DNA of 64,000 nt from Myxococcus stipitatus (GTDB taxonomy: Bacteria; Myxococcota; Myxococcia; Myxococcales; Myxococcaceae): the NCBI RefSeq assembly GCF_038561935.1, contig NZ_CP102770.1, positions 8,928,001 to 8,992,000 on the forward strand, written 5' to 3'. Below are positions 33,671-42,010 of the stretch, piece by piece (the first letter of the stretch is position 1; the number at the start of each line of letters is the position of its first letter). The notes below the pieces were generated by a model, which was given only the letters and a program-made list of their open reading frames with translations, was not told the DNA's origin and searched no databases. Both the position numbers and the translations under genes were made by a program.

Positions 33671-33949
33671 ATGTCCATCCGAACTCTCACTGTGATGACC
33701 CTGCTGGCCCTCGGCGCGGTGCTCACCGGTTGCTCCAGCAACGCCGACACCATCTGCGACCGCCGCCGCGAGTGCATCGACGACGACCTCGACACGGACC
33801 GGTGCGCCGACGACATCAACGACTGGGTCGAGGACAAGAACACCAAGGACCGCCGGGAGCGCGTCGAGGAGTGCGCCGACTGCCTGTCGGACCGCAGCTG
33901 CGCGGAAGCCCTGGAGCGCTGCCTGGTCGACTGCGCCGGCATCCCCTGA
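33671..33949 (+). CDS. Small Cys-rich lipoprotein
   Basis: A 92-residue lipoprotein with signal MTLLALGAVLTGC. The mature part contains seven more cysteines in a repeated pattern (ICDRRREC, DRCADDIND, ECADCLSDRSCAEALERC, DC), suggesting disulphide-stabilised helices outside the cytoplasm. No named family is recognised. The gene ends just before a perfect 12-bp hairpin shared with the convergent S9 peptidase. Confidence 0.85.
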   Translation: MSIRTLTVMTLLALGAVLTGCSSNADTICDRRRECIDDDLDTDRCADDINDWVEDKNTKDRRERVEECADCLSDRSCAEALERCLVDCAGIP

Positions 33950-33962
33950 GGGCTGAAGAAGA

Positions 33963-33993
33963 CCGGGGCCCGCGGGTTCGACGCGGGCCCCGG
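33963..33993. terminator. Bidirectional terminator
   Basis: A perfect 12-bp stem (CCGGGGCCCGCG at 33963-33974, CGCGGGCCCCGG at 33982-33993) with a 7-base loop lies between the convergent lipoprotein and S9 peptidase genes. It works equally on both strands; no strong T-run follows on either side. Confidence 0.75.
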
Positions 33994-34010
33994 AGTGTCA
34001 CCGTCTCACG

Positions 34011-36041
34011 CTAGTTGCGCGTCCACTGGTCCAGCCAGGCGAGCACCTCGTCGTGCCACTGCAGGCTGTTGGCGGGGCGCAGCACCCAGTGGTTCTCCTC
34101 GGGGAAGTAGAGGAGCTTGGACGGGATGCCCTTGCGCTGGAGCGCGGTGAACGTGCCCAGGCCCTGCGTCTCCACGACGCGGAAGTCCTGGCCACCGTGC
34201 ACCACCATCATCGGCGTCTTCCACTTCGCGATGTGGTTGATGGGGCTGTGCTTGCCGTAGCCGTCCGGGTTCTCCCACGGCGTGCCCTTGTGCTCCCACT
34301 CCGGGAACCACAGCTCCTCGGTGTCGAAGTAGCCCATGCGCTCGTCGAGGATGCCGTCGTGGTTGACCAGGCACTTGAAGCCGTCCGGCCAGTTGCCGGC
34401 AATCCAGTTGATCATGTACCCGCCGTAGCTCGCGCCCAGCGCGCACTTCTTCTCCTTGGAGATGAACGGGTAGCGCTGCAGCGCCGTCGCCACGCCCTTC
34501 TGCAAGTCCTCCAGCGGCTTGCCACCCCAGTCGTCGCGGATGGAGTCCGTGAAGGCCTGGCCGTAGCCCGTGGAGCCGTGGAAGTCGACCATCACCGCCA
34601 CGTAGCCGCGGCCCGCGTACACCTGCGGGTTCCATCGGTAGTGGAAGTGGTTGCCGAACGAGCCCTGCGGTCCGCCGTGGATGAGGAAGGCCAGCGGGTA
34701 CTGGCGCTTCGGGTCGAAGTCCACCGGCTTCACGACGTACGCGCGCACCGTCTCGTTGTTCCAGCCCGGGAACTCGAACTGCTCGAAGCCGCCGAAGCGC
34801 ACGCGCGCCAGCGCCTCCTGGTTCACGTCGGTGATCTGCTTCGCGCCGGAGCCATCCGCGTTCATCACGTACAGGTCCGCGGGCGAGTCCAGGTCGTCAT
34901 ACACGTAGACGATGCGGCCCCCGGCGGCCGGCTGCGGAGCATCCGCAGTGCCGTCTTTGGTGAGCTGGCGCACGCCGCCCGCCACGTCCAGCGCGAAGAT
35001 GGGCTGCTGGCCCAGGTGGTTCGCCGCCGCGTAGAGCGTCTTGCTGTCCGCGCTCCACGCCAGCGAGCCGGCGGAGCGGTCCCAGTCCTCGGCGAGCACG
35101 CGCTCCTGGCCACCCGGCCACGAGCGGAGGATGACACGGTAGCGGTCCGCCTCGTAGCCCGGGCGCGACATCGCCAGGTACGCGAGCGTCTTGCCGTCCG
35201 GGCTGAACACGGGGCTGGTGTCCGTGGCGCGGTTCTTCTCGGTGAGCTTGCGCGGCTTCGCCTTGCCGTCGACGGGAGCGACGAACAGGTCCAGGTCGGT
35301 GGACCAGGACTCGGTGCGGCCCACGTCGCGCGCGGTGAAGACGACGCTCTTGCTGTCCGGCGTGAAGGTGTACTCCTCCGGGCCGCCGAAGGGCTTGGTC
35401 GGACCGTCCGCGTCCATGCCCTTCATCACGTCCACGGGCGCGCCGCCGGCCACGGGGACGACGAACACGTGCGAGCGACGGCCGTCCTTCCACGTGTCCC
35501 AGTGACGGGCGAACAGCTTGTCGTAGGTGCGGCCGGTGGCCTTGCGCTTGGAGCGCTCCGCCTCGCGCTGGGGGGTGCACTCCAGCGTGGCGCAGTCGGG
35601 GAACACCTCCATGCCCACGGCCAGCTTCGTGCCGTCGGGGGACATCTTGAAGCTGCCGACGTCCAGGGGGAGCTTGGTCACCTGGAGCGGCTCGCCGCCG
35701 TCCACCGGCAGGCGCCACACCTGCGAGGAGCCGCCGCGCGAGGAGAGGAAGAAGAGGCTCTTGCCGTCCGGGGCCCAGACGGGGTCCGAGTCCGAGTCCG
35801 GATGCGACGTGAGCTGGCGCGAGCCAGTCCCGTCGAGGTTGACGAGCCACAGGTCATTGCGGCCTCGGTTGGCCTCCAGGTCGGTGGAGCGCAGGACGTA
35901 GACGACCTGCTTCCCGTCGGGGGAGACGCGCGGGTTGCTCAGCCGGCGCATCGAGACCATGTCGTGGTGGTTGAACGGCTGGGTCCGGGCCTGCGCCGGG
36001 GCTGCGGCGAGGGCCAGGGCCGCGACTAGCGACAGCGGCAA
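34011..36041 (-). CDS. Prolyl-oligopeptidase-family S9 peptidase, exported
   Basis: A 676-residue serine peptidase. The signal peptide is LPLSLVAALALAAAPAQA. The first ~400 residues are propeller blades with TolB/WD40-like segments (RVSPDGKQVVYVLRST, WAPDGKSLFFLSSR, FSPDGKTLAYLAMS, WSADSKTLYAAANH). The C-terminal ~270 residues are an alpha/beta-hydrolase with Ser in GASYGGYMINW, Asp in VVHGGQDFRV and His in FPEENHWVL. Family members are acylaminoacyl or dipeptidyl peptidases that cut short peptides. The start is TTG at 36041, chosen because GGAGG stands five bases upstream and the signal peptide begins there. Residues before it in the longer frame look non-coding. It shares a bidirectional terminator with the convergent lipoprotein. 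Confidence 0.9.
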   Translation of the reverse strand: MPLSLVAALALAAAPAQARTQPFNHHDMVSMRRLSNPRVSPDGKQVVYVLRSTDLEANRGRNDLWLVNLDGTGSRQLTSHPDSDSDPVWAPDGKSLFFLSSRGGSSQVWRLPVDGGEPLQVTKLPLDVGSFKMSPDGTKLAVGMEVFPDCATLECTPQREAERSKRKATGRTYDKLFARHWDTWKDGRRSHVFVVPVAGGAPVDVMKGMDADGPTKPFGGPEEYTFTPDSKSVVFTARDVGRTESWSTDLDLFVAPVDGKAKPRKLTEKNRATDTSPVFSPDGKTLAYLAMSRPGYEADRYRVILRSWPGGQERVLAEDWDRSAGSLAWSADSKTLYAAANHLGQQPIFALDVAGGVRQLTKDGTADAPQPAAGGRIVYVYDDLDSPADLYVMNADGSGAKQITDVNQEALARVRFGGFEQFEFPGWNNETVRAYVVKPVDFDPKRQYPLAFLIHGGPQGSFGNHFHYRWNPQVYAGRGYVAVMVDFHGSTGYGQAFTDSIRDDWGGKPLEDLQKGVATALQRYPFISKEKKCALGASYGGYMINWIAGNWPDGFKCLVNHDGILDERMGYFDTEELWFPEWEHKGTPWENPDGYGKHSPINHIAKWKTPMMVVHGGQDFRVVETQGLGTFTALQRKGIPSKLLYFPEENHWVLRPANSLQWHDEVLAWLDQWTRN

Positions 36042-36306
36042 GGTGTCCTCCAGGGTAGGCCCGCGCGCTTGCCTCCAGACAAGCGGACGGGCGGGGCTTT
36101 CGGGGGTGGACCGTGCCCGCTCCTCCAGGCGCTGTCCACCTTGGGGCCCAGGAACATGCGAGCGCCCGCTGTATGCCCGGCGCGTCAAGAAAGAGCGCTG
36201 GCACACGGCCAAGGAGGGTGGACCCCCACGCCGCGAGGACCGGGCGGGTGAGCCCTTGGCGCCAGGAAGCCATGACGTGGCGCGGCACCCGGGTTAGTGA
36301 GAGGGA

Positions 36307-36927
36307 ATGAGTGAGCCCATCACCGTCCGCGTCTGGTCCGACTTCGTCTGCCCCTGGTGCTACATCGGCCTCCAGGAGGTGAAGAAGCTCCGGCGGGAGT
36401 TCGACATCGAGGTGGACTGGAAGCCGTACTTCCTCCGCCCCGAGACGCCGCCCGAGGGCCTCCCCCTCCCCGCCCACATCCGCGAGAAGCTGAAGGACCC
36501 GAACTATCCGCTGAAGGTCCGGGCGGCGGAGGCCGGGCTGAAGATGGTCTACGGGGAAATCATCCCCTCCACGCGCCGGGCGCATCAGGCGACGGAGTAC
36601 GCGAGGACGCAGGGCAAGCTGGAGCCGTACCACTCGGCCATCCTGCGCCGGTACTGGAGCGAGGGTCAGGACCTCTGGCAGTGGGACACGCTCCGAGGCG
36701 CGGCCGAAGAGGCGGGCCTGGACCCGGACGCGCTCCAGCGCGCCGTCGAGAGCGGCCAGTTCGAGAAGGTGGTGGAGGACTCCGTGCGCGAGGCCCGGGA
36801 GATGGGCGTCAGCGCGGTGCCCACGTTCGTGCTGGGCGACCGCTTCGGCATCCAGGGCGCGCAGGACTACTCCGTGTTCCGTCAGGCGATGGAGCGGCTG
36901 GGCGCGAAGCCGCGCCCGGCGACCTGA
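36307..36927 (+). CDS. DsbA-family oxidoreductase (FrnE/HCCA-isomerase type)
   Basis: A 206-residue thioredoxin-fold protein without a signal peptide, so cytosolic. The active site is FVCPWCYIG (Cys-Pro-Trp-Cys) near residue 15. Family markers further on include DWKPYFLRPETPPEG and the cis-Pro region GVSAVPTFVLGDRFGIQGAQ. This matches the FrnE branch of DsbA proteins and the related 2-hydroxychromene-2-carboxylate isomerases; a disulphide-related role fits the CPWC motif. The ATG at 36307 follows GAGGG. It is convergent with the FliB-like gene and shares a perfect hairpin with it. Confidence 0.9.
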   Translation: MSEPITVRVWSDFVCPWCYIGLQEVKKLRREFDIEVDWKPYFLRPETPPEGLPLPAHIREKLKDPNYPLKVRAAEAGLKMVYGEIIPSTRRAHQATEYARTQGKLEPYHSAILRRYWSEGQDLWQWDTLRGAAEEAGLDPDALQRAVESGQFEKVVEDSVREAREMGVSAVPTFVLGDRFGIQGAQDYSVFRQAMERLGAKPRPAT

Positions 36928-36940
36928 GCGGGGACGGACG

Positions 36941-36970
36941 CGTGCTCCTCAGAGGCCGTTGAGGAGCACG
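36941..36970. terminator. Bidirectional hairpin overlapping the FliB-like stop
   Basis: A perfect 11-bp stem (CGTGCTCCTCA at 36941-36951, TGAGGAGCACG at 36960-36970) with an 8-base loop separates the convergent DsbA and FliB-like genes. The right arm is inside the last codons of the FliB-like gene, so the terminator is partly coding. Confidence 0.65.
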
Positions 36971-38208
36971 AGCATCCGAGGCAGCGCGTCCACGCCCGCG
37001 CCGCCCGAGAGGCCGTGCGCCAGCGAGTGCAGCTCGGGGGATTGCTCGAGGTGCTTCGCGCTGAGCTGGAAGCACTCCACCGCCGCCGCGTCCAACCTGT
37101 CCTGTGCGTCGTCGAGCCGCGCTTCGCACAGCGCCGCCACCGTCGGATGCCCTGACAGCGTCCAGCGCAGCACCGCGGCGCGCAGCGTCAGCTTGAAGAC
37201 GTAGTCCATCAGCGACGGCGCATCGGTGAACGGCAGGCGCAGCCAGTGGTTCACGGCGTAGTGCCGGAAGTACTGCTCCACGCGAGGCCCCAGCGCGGCG
37301 TCCAGCCTCGCGCGGCGCTCGGCGTGGAGGGCCCAGACTTCATCGGGCGAAGCGTTCGCGCCGCCGTACGAGTCGAGCACTCCGCGCGCCCACGCATGGA
37401 ACCGCGCGCTGCCCGCGGACCCCAGGCGCGACTTGAGCACGGTGCCGCAGATGGCGGCCCAGGGGCCTCCGGGGAGGGAGATGGAGGTGAGTTGCTGGTG
37501 CAACCCGGTGAGCGATGACGCGGACTCGAAGTCGCTCAGCGTCGCGGCCAGGAGGGCGTCGGCGCCTTCTTCCTCGAACGCCTCGGTGCCTCGGAAGTAG
37601 AAGGGCCCCAGCCTTCGCGCCAGCTCACCGAGCATGAACAGGCGCGAGGCGAACGGGAACTCGCGCCGCTCCAGGAGGTGCAGGGCCACGGCGCGGACGG
37701 AGTGCGCGTGTCGCGACCACGCGTCGTCGCCGCCCAGCTCGCGCGCCAGCTCGGGCCTTCCCGCGAGCGACGGCTCCACGGGCACCTGCTCCAGCGCGTC
37801 CTCCGCGAGCAGACACAAGCGGACCACTTCGGGACATCCGAACGAGCCTGTCACCTCGAGCCGCTCCGCGCGGCGGGTGGGGACTCGCGGGAACATGGCG
37901 CAGGCGTCCGGCAGCACGGCCTCGCCGTACTTCTGGTGCAGCGAGCACAGCTTGCGCGCATCGAGGAACGTGCAGTGCCCGTCCTCGCGCTTCGCGATGT
38001 ACGCGGCCTCCGCGCCCGCGCCGCTTCCGGGGTCGGGCAGGACGAAGGCCTGGACCCGCTCGGCGTCCGGCCCTCCGGCCACCGCGTCCTGGAGGATGCG
38101 CCAGCGCGACTGGCTCACGGGGACGACCAGGCCCGCGCAGCAGGTGTCCTCGCAGGACTCGGTGAGGCACTGGAAGCGCGTCAGGTACCGAGGCGCGGTG
38201 GCGGACAT
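36949..38208 (-). CDS. FliB-like lysine-N-methylase family protein
   Basis: A 419-residue protein of the flagellin lysine-N-methylase (FliB) family. The N-terminal Cys-rich motif FQCLTESCEDTCCAGLVVPV matches the family, followed by further cysteines (GHCTFLDARKLCSLHQKYGE, DACAMFPRV, FGCPEV). These Cys residues are thought to hold an iron-sulphur or metal centre. The rest is helical with ALHLLERREFPFASRLFMLG. FliB in Salmonella methylates flagellin, but myxobacteria are not flagellated and no flagellar genes occur here, so the substrate must be another protein. It ends over a shared bidirectional hairpin. Confidence 0.85.
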   Translation of the reverse strand: MSATAPRYLTRFQCLTESCEDTCCAGLVVPVSQSRWRILQDAVAGGPDAERVQAFVLPDPGSGAGAEAAYIAKREDGHCTFLDARKLCSLHQKYGEAVLPDACAMFPRVPTRRAERLEVTGSFGCPEVVRLCLLAEDALEQVPVEPSLAGRPELARELGGDDAWSRHAHSVRAVALHLLERREFPFASRLFMLGELARRLGPFYFRGTEAFEEEGADALLAATLSDFESASSLTGLHQQLTSISLPGGPWAAICGTVLKSRLGSAGSARFHAWARGVLDSYGGANASPDEVWALHAERRARLDAALGPRVEQYFRHYAVNHWLRLPFTDAPSLMDYVFKLTLRAAVLRWTLSGHPTVAALCEARLDDAQDRLDAAAVECFQLSAKHLEQSPELHSLAHGLSGGAGVDALPRMLVLLNGL

Positions 38209-38222
38209 GGACCTCTTCGGGC

Positions 38223-38414
38223 TCAGACTTTGTCCGGCCGGGGAGCCACGGCCGGGAGGGGGCTGAAGGCTTCTCGGTCCAGGTGGGCGAACAAGCGCAC
38301 CACGCAGGAGTCACAGATGGCGGCCCCGGCGGTGCCGGCATGGAGCCGACCCGCGCGGAGCTCGGAGGCGCCGCAGAACGAGCAGCGCCGACGGGGGAGC
38401 GAGTGTTGAGACAA
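38223..38414 (-). CDS. Stand-alone ClpX-type zinc-finger peptide
   Basis: A 63-residue protein consisting mainly of a C4 zinc finger: RRCSFCGASE then AICDSCVVRLFAHLD. The Cys-x2-Cys and Cys-x2-Cys spacing is that of the N-terminal ClpX zinc-binding domain, which recognises adaptors and substrates. No AAA+ ATPase part follows. It probably acts as an adaptor or decoy, or it may be a zinc-ribbon of another family. The start would be TTG at 38414; the gene is 14 bp upstream of the FliB-like gene on the same strand, which suggests co-transcription. Confidence 0.7.
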   Translation of the reverse strand: MSQHSLPRRRCSFCGASELRAGRLHAGTAGAAICDSCVVRLFAHLDREAFSPLPAVAPRPDKV

Positions 38415-38453
38415 GACGACGAATCCCTTTCACCCCCTGGCGGGGGGGTGTGA

Positions 38454-41400
38454 CTACTTCCGGCCCAGCGCCTTCTTCACGAAGCGCCAGAAGCCACCCG
38501 CGCGCTCCTTCAGGTCCGCGCCGCGTCGGTCCTCGGCGGCCTTCACGGACTCCTTGCTGACCTGGAGCTGCTTCTGGAGCTCCTCGGGGGAGTAGCGCGT
38601 GGCCAGCGTGGCCTTCACTTCCTTGCGGGTGGAGTACTCGCGGGCCTCCACGTGGAGCACACACTCCGAATCCAGCTTGATGGTGACGGCGACTCGCACG
38701 GAGCCCTTCGGGCCCTTGGGCAGGCCCTCGATGCGCACGGTGCCCAGGTACTCGTTGGCGGAGATGTGGTTGTCCTCGCCCTGGAACAGGGACAGCTCGA
38801 GGACCTCCTCGTTGTCCTTGTTGGTGCTGATGGCGAAGGAGCGCTGGGCGGGCAGCGGGCTGTTGCGCTCGATGACGCGCTTGAAGGCGCCACCGGGCAT
38901 GGCCACGCCCACCGTCATGGGCAGCACGTCGATGAGGACGACGCTGCTCACCTTGTCCACCGAGCCCGAGTACAGCGCCGCGCCGAGCGCCACGGCCTCG
39001 TCCGCGTTGACGCTGGCCTGCGGGCCCTTGCCGAACAGGCCCTTGAGCTTGTCGCGCACGAGCGGCATGCGGCTCATGCCGCCCACGAGGATGATGTCGT
39101 CGACCTCGCTGGCCTTGAGCTTCGCGTCGAGGAGCACGTCGCGCACCACGTCCACGGTGCGGCTGAGGAGCGGGTCGCAGATCTTCTCCAGCTCCTGGCG
39201 GTTCATCACGACGCGCAGGTCCCGGGGGCGGCCCGCGTCGTCCATCATCAGCATGGGGATGTGGACTTCGAAGCTGGCGCGCTCGGAGAGGGCCATCTTC
39301 GCGCGCTCGGCGGCGTCGCTGACGCGCGACAGGGCGATGCCGTCGCCGTTGAACGCGAGGCCCTCCTTCTCCTGGAAGCGTTGGAGGAGGAAGTCGACGA
39401 TGAGGTTGTCGAAGTCGATGCCGCCCAGGAAGATGTCGCCGCCGGTGCCGAGCACCTCGAAGACGTTCTTCTCGATCTTGAGGATGGTGGCGTCGAAGGT
39501 ACCGCCGCCGAGGTCGTAGACGAGGACCTTCTTGTTCAGCTCGCGGTTGAGGCCGTAGGCGAGCGCGGCGGAGGTGGGCTCGTTGAGGATGCGCTCGATC
39601 TTGAGGCCCGCGAGGATGCCGGACTTGCGGACGGCTTCGCGCTGGGGTTCGGAGTAGTACGCGGGGACGGTGACGACGGCGCGCTCGACCTTCTGGTTGA
39701 GGTGGGCCTCCGCCATCTCCTTGCACTCGCGCAGGATGATGGCCTGCACTTCCTCGAGCGAGAGCACGGAGTCGCCAATCCGCACGGCGGCGCGGCCCGC
39801 GGCATCGGGGACGATGTCGTAGTGGAAGCGCTCGCGGACCTGGTTCACCACGGCGCTGTCGTAGGGACGGCCGACCAGTCGCTTCGCGCCGTAGATGGTG
39901 TGCTGCGGACGGAGGACGAGCTGGTTCTTCGCGCGGTGGCTGACGAGCAGCTTGTTCTGGTTGTTGAGCGAGATGACCGACGGGATGGTGTTGTAGCCCT
40001 CGCGCGAGCGCAGGACGATGGGCCGCCCGTTGGACAGGAGCGCCACGCACGAGTTGGTGGTGCCCAGGTCGATGCCGATGACCGGGCCCGTGCCCACGAT
40101 GTGCGGAGGCGGCGGGAGGAAGACCGTCTTCGGCAGGCCGCGCTCATCGAGGGCCGGCGCCGTGGCCGCGGACTTCGCGGCCGGCGTCAGCAGCGTGGGC
40201 GTAGCAACCGGCTCAGGGGCCCGAGGCGCCTCACGCCGGACGTTCGGCAGCGAGGGTGAGGCCCCAGGCGGAGGCGGCGGGATTCCCGCGCTCGCCGATT
40301 GGAACCCTGGAGGCGGCGGTGGAACTCCCGCACCCGCCGATTGGAAACCAGGAGGCGGAGGCGGCACTCCCGCGCCCACCGACTGGAACCCTGGAGGCGG
40401 AGGCGGAACTCCAGCACCCACCGGTTGGAAGCCAGGAGGTGGAGGCGGGACTCCTGCGCCCCTCGTCTGAGAGCCCGGAGGAGGCGGAGGCTGAAACGCC
40501 GAGGCAGGAGGTGGCGGCGGCTGGCCCCCAGCCGGCGGCGGAGGCGGCACGGGAACACGTGGAGCCGCCACTCCAGGCGAGGCCCCCGCCTTCATGTCCG
40601 ACAAATCCAGGTCGAACTCGAACGCCCCACCCAACGGTCGAGACGTCTTCGGATCCGGCGGAGGCGCGGCCGGAGGCAGCTCCTCCATCGCATCGCTGAA
40701 ATCCAGCTCGAACTCGAGGCTCGCCTTGCTCTGCTTGTGCGCCGGAGGCGCGGGCGAGGCACTCGGACGCGCGGCGGCCACAGGCGGCGGAGGCGGAGCC
40801 GCGACCGGACGCACGGCGGGCGCGGACGGGAGCTCCTCCACCGCGTCGCTCAAGTCCAGGTCGAACTCCGTCGACCCACCACTCACCTTCGCGGCCACGG
40901 GAGCGGGAGGCGGAACCACCGGACGCACGGCGGGCGCGGCCGGAGGCAGTTCCTCCATCGCGTCACTGAAATCCAGCTCGAACTCCACCCCACCCGCACT
41001 CGCCTTCGCCGAACCCACCGGCGCCGACGAGAGCGCCGCCTCCGACAGGTCCAGGTCGAACTCCATCGGCACGCCCGCCTTGGACGGCGCCGACGCGGCG
41101 GAAGAGGACTCCACCTCCACGGTGATGCCCACCTCGATGGGCGCCTCGTCGAGGATCTCCCCCATCGCCATGGGGGCCTCACTCCCCTCCATCTCGAAGT
41201 CGAGCCCAGGCAACGGCTCGTCACCCGACGAGACATTGGGAGGCGGCGGGGTGCTCGCGATGAGCTCATCGAGCGGGATGTCCACGTCGCTCTCCGCGAC
41301 CCGAGGCGGCGGAGAGAAATCAAACGCCTCATCCAGCGCGGGCGCCGGAGGCGCCTCCAGGTCATCGAACAGCGAGTCGAGCGCCGCCCCCTGCACCGCC

Positions 41401-41864
41401 CGCGGAGCCGCCACGGGCTTCGCCTGCACGGGCGCAACCGCGGGCGTCAGCGGCGCAATCGCGGGAGCCAGCGGCGCCACGGCCGGAGCAATCGCGGGCA
41501 GCGGCGCCACGGGGGCCACGGGCGCCTCCGCGCCGCGCTGCAGCAGCATCATGTCCACGAGCGCGCGACTGGCCGGGTCCAGCTCCTGGAACTGGAGCCC
41601 CATGCCCGGAGGCCCCGAGGGGTCCCCCACCTCGCGAATCCAGCGCACGTCGGCGGTGCCGCGCAGCACGCGCACACCCCCGGCGATCTGCACCTCGAAC
41701 TTGACGGGTGTCCCCACGGGCTGCGGGGTGCGCGAGCGGATGAACATCCCGCCCGGGCTCAGGTTGGTGGCGAACTCCTCCGCGAAGCTCCCCACGCTCT
41801 CATGCTTGAGCTTCACCAACAGACCCACTGACTTGCGGTCCGTGGTGCGCCTGCCTTGATCCAT
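38454..41864 (-). CDS. PilZ-type domain fused to Hsp70 (DnaK-like) chaperone
   Basis: A 1136-residue fusion. Residues 1-105 form a PilZ-like domain of the type common in Myxococcus paralogues (VGLLVKLKHESVGSFAEEFA, NLSPGGMFIRS, GMGLQFQELDP). Residues about 110-615 are a disordered Pro/Ala-rich linker with repeated EF(D/E)LD(F/L)S(D/E) acidic motifs and a run of PPPPPGFQ units. From about 620 comes an Hsp70 nucleotide-binding domain (VIGIDLGTTNSCVALL, VYDLGGGTFDATILKI, VGGMSRMPLVRDKL). A substrate-binding beta domain follows, then a much shortened C-terminal lid. ATPase motifs are intact. Canonical PilZ c-di-GMP residues (RxxxR and DxSxxG) are not clear, so nucleotide binding by the N-domain is doubtful. 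GGAAGG precedes the ATG at 41864. Confidence 0.9.
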   Translation of the reverse strand: MDQGRRTTDRKSVGLLVKLKHESVGSFAEEFATNLSPGGMFIRSRTPQPVGTPVKFEVQIAGGVRVLRGTADVRWIREVGDPSGPPGMGLQFQELDPASRALVDMMLLQRGAEAPVAPVAPLPAIAPAVAPLAPAIAPLTPAVAPVQAKPVAAPRAVQGAALDSLFDDLEAPPAPALDEAFDFSPPPRVAESDVDIPLDELIASTPPPPNVSSGDEPLPGLDFEMEGSEAPMAMGEILDEAPIEVGITVEVESSSAASAPSKAGVPMEFDLDLSEAALSSAPVGSAKASAGGVEFELDFSDAMEELPPAAPAVRPVVPPPAPVAAKVSGGSTEFDLDLSDAVEELPSAPAVRPVAAPPPPPVAAARPSASPAPPAHKQSKASLEFELDFSDAMEELPPAAPPPDPKTSRPLGGAFEFDLDLSDMKAGASPGVAAPRVPVPPPPPAGGQPPPPPASAFQPPPPPGSQTRGAGVPPPPPGFQPVGAGVPPPPPGFQSVGAGVPPPPPGFQSAGAGVPPPPPGFQSASAGIPPPPPGASPSLPNVRREAPRAPEPVATPTLLTPAAKSAATAPALDERGLPKTVFLPPPPHIVGTGPVIGIDLGTTNSCVALLSNGRPIVLRSREGYNTIPSVISLNNQNKLLVSHRAKNQLVLRPQHTIYGAKRLVGRPYDSAVVNQVRERFHYDIVPDAAGRAAVRIGDSVLSLEEVQAIILRECKEMAEAHLNQKVERAVVTVPAYYSEPQREAVRKSGILAGLKIERILNEPTSAALAYGLNRELNKKVLVYDLGGGTFDATILKIEKNVFEVLGTGGDIFLGGIDFDNLIVDFLLQRFQEKEGLAFNGDGIALSRVSDAAERAKMALSERASFEVHIPMLMMDDAGRPRDLRVVMNRQELEKICDPLLSRTVDVVRDVLLDAKLKASEVDDIILVGGMSRMPLVRDKLKGLFGKGPQASVNADEAVALGAALYSGSVDKVSSVVLIDVLPMTVGVAMPGGAFKRVIERNSPLPAQRSFAISTNKDNEEVLELSLFQGEDNHISANEYLGTVRIEGLPKGPKGSVRVAVTIKLDSECVLHVEAREYSTRKEVKATLATRYSPEELQKQLQVSKESVKAAEDRRGADLKERAGGFWRFVKKALGRK
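40240..40500 (-). repeat. In-frame PPPPPGFQ repeats in the Hsp70 linker
   Basis: Five tandem copies of a 48-60 bp unit encode G-(A/I)-G-(V/I)-PPPPPGFQ-x-(V/A/S)-like segments with high nucleotide similarity. Proline-rich repeats may bind SH3/WW-like or actin-like cytoskeletal partners, but no partner is known. Confidence 0.8.
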
Positions 41865-42010
41865 GACCTTCCACCATCGCGGTACACAGCACGCGGCTCA
41901 AGTAGGTTTTGGGCTCTCGGTTGGTTGCCAGGCCCCAGCGGGTCTCCAGGTGGGCCCACGGCCTACCTGCACCTTCCTGTATCTTCCCAGCCCCGCGAGG
42001 AGTCCGCCGC

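Noticed and set aside
38311-40050. A 579-codon frame on the same strand as the Hsp70 gene
   Set aside because: It overlaps the Hsp70 nucleotide-binding domain in another frame, and its translation is Arg/Pro-rich without motif.
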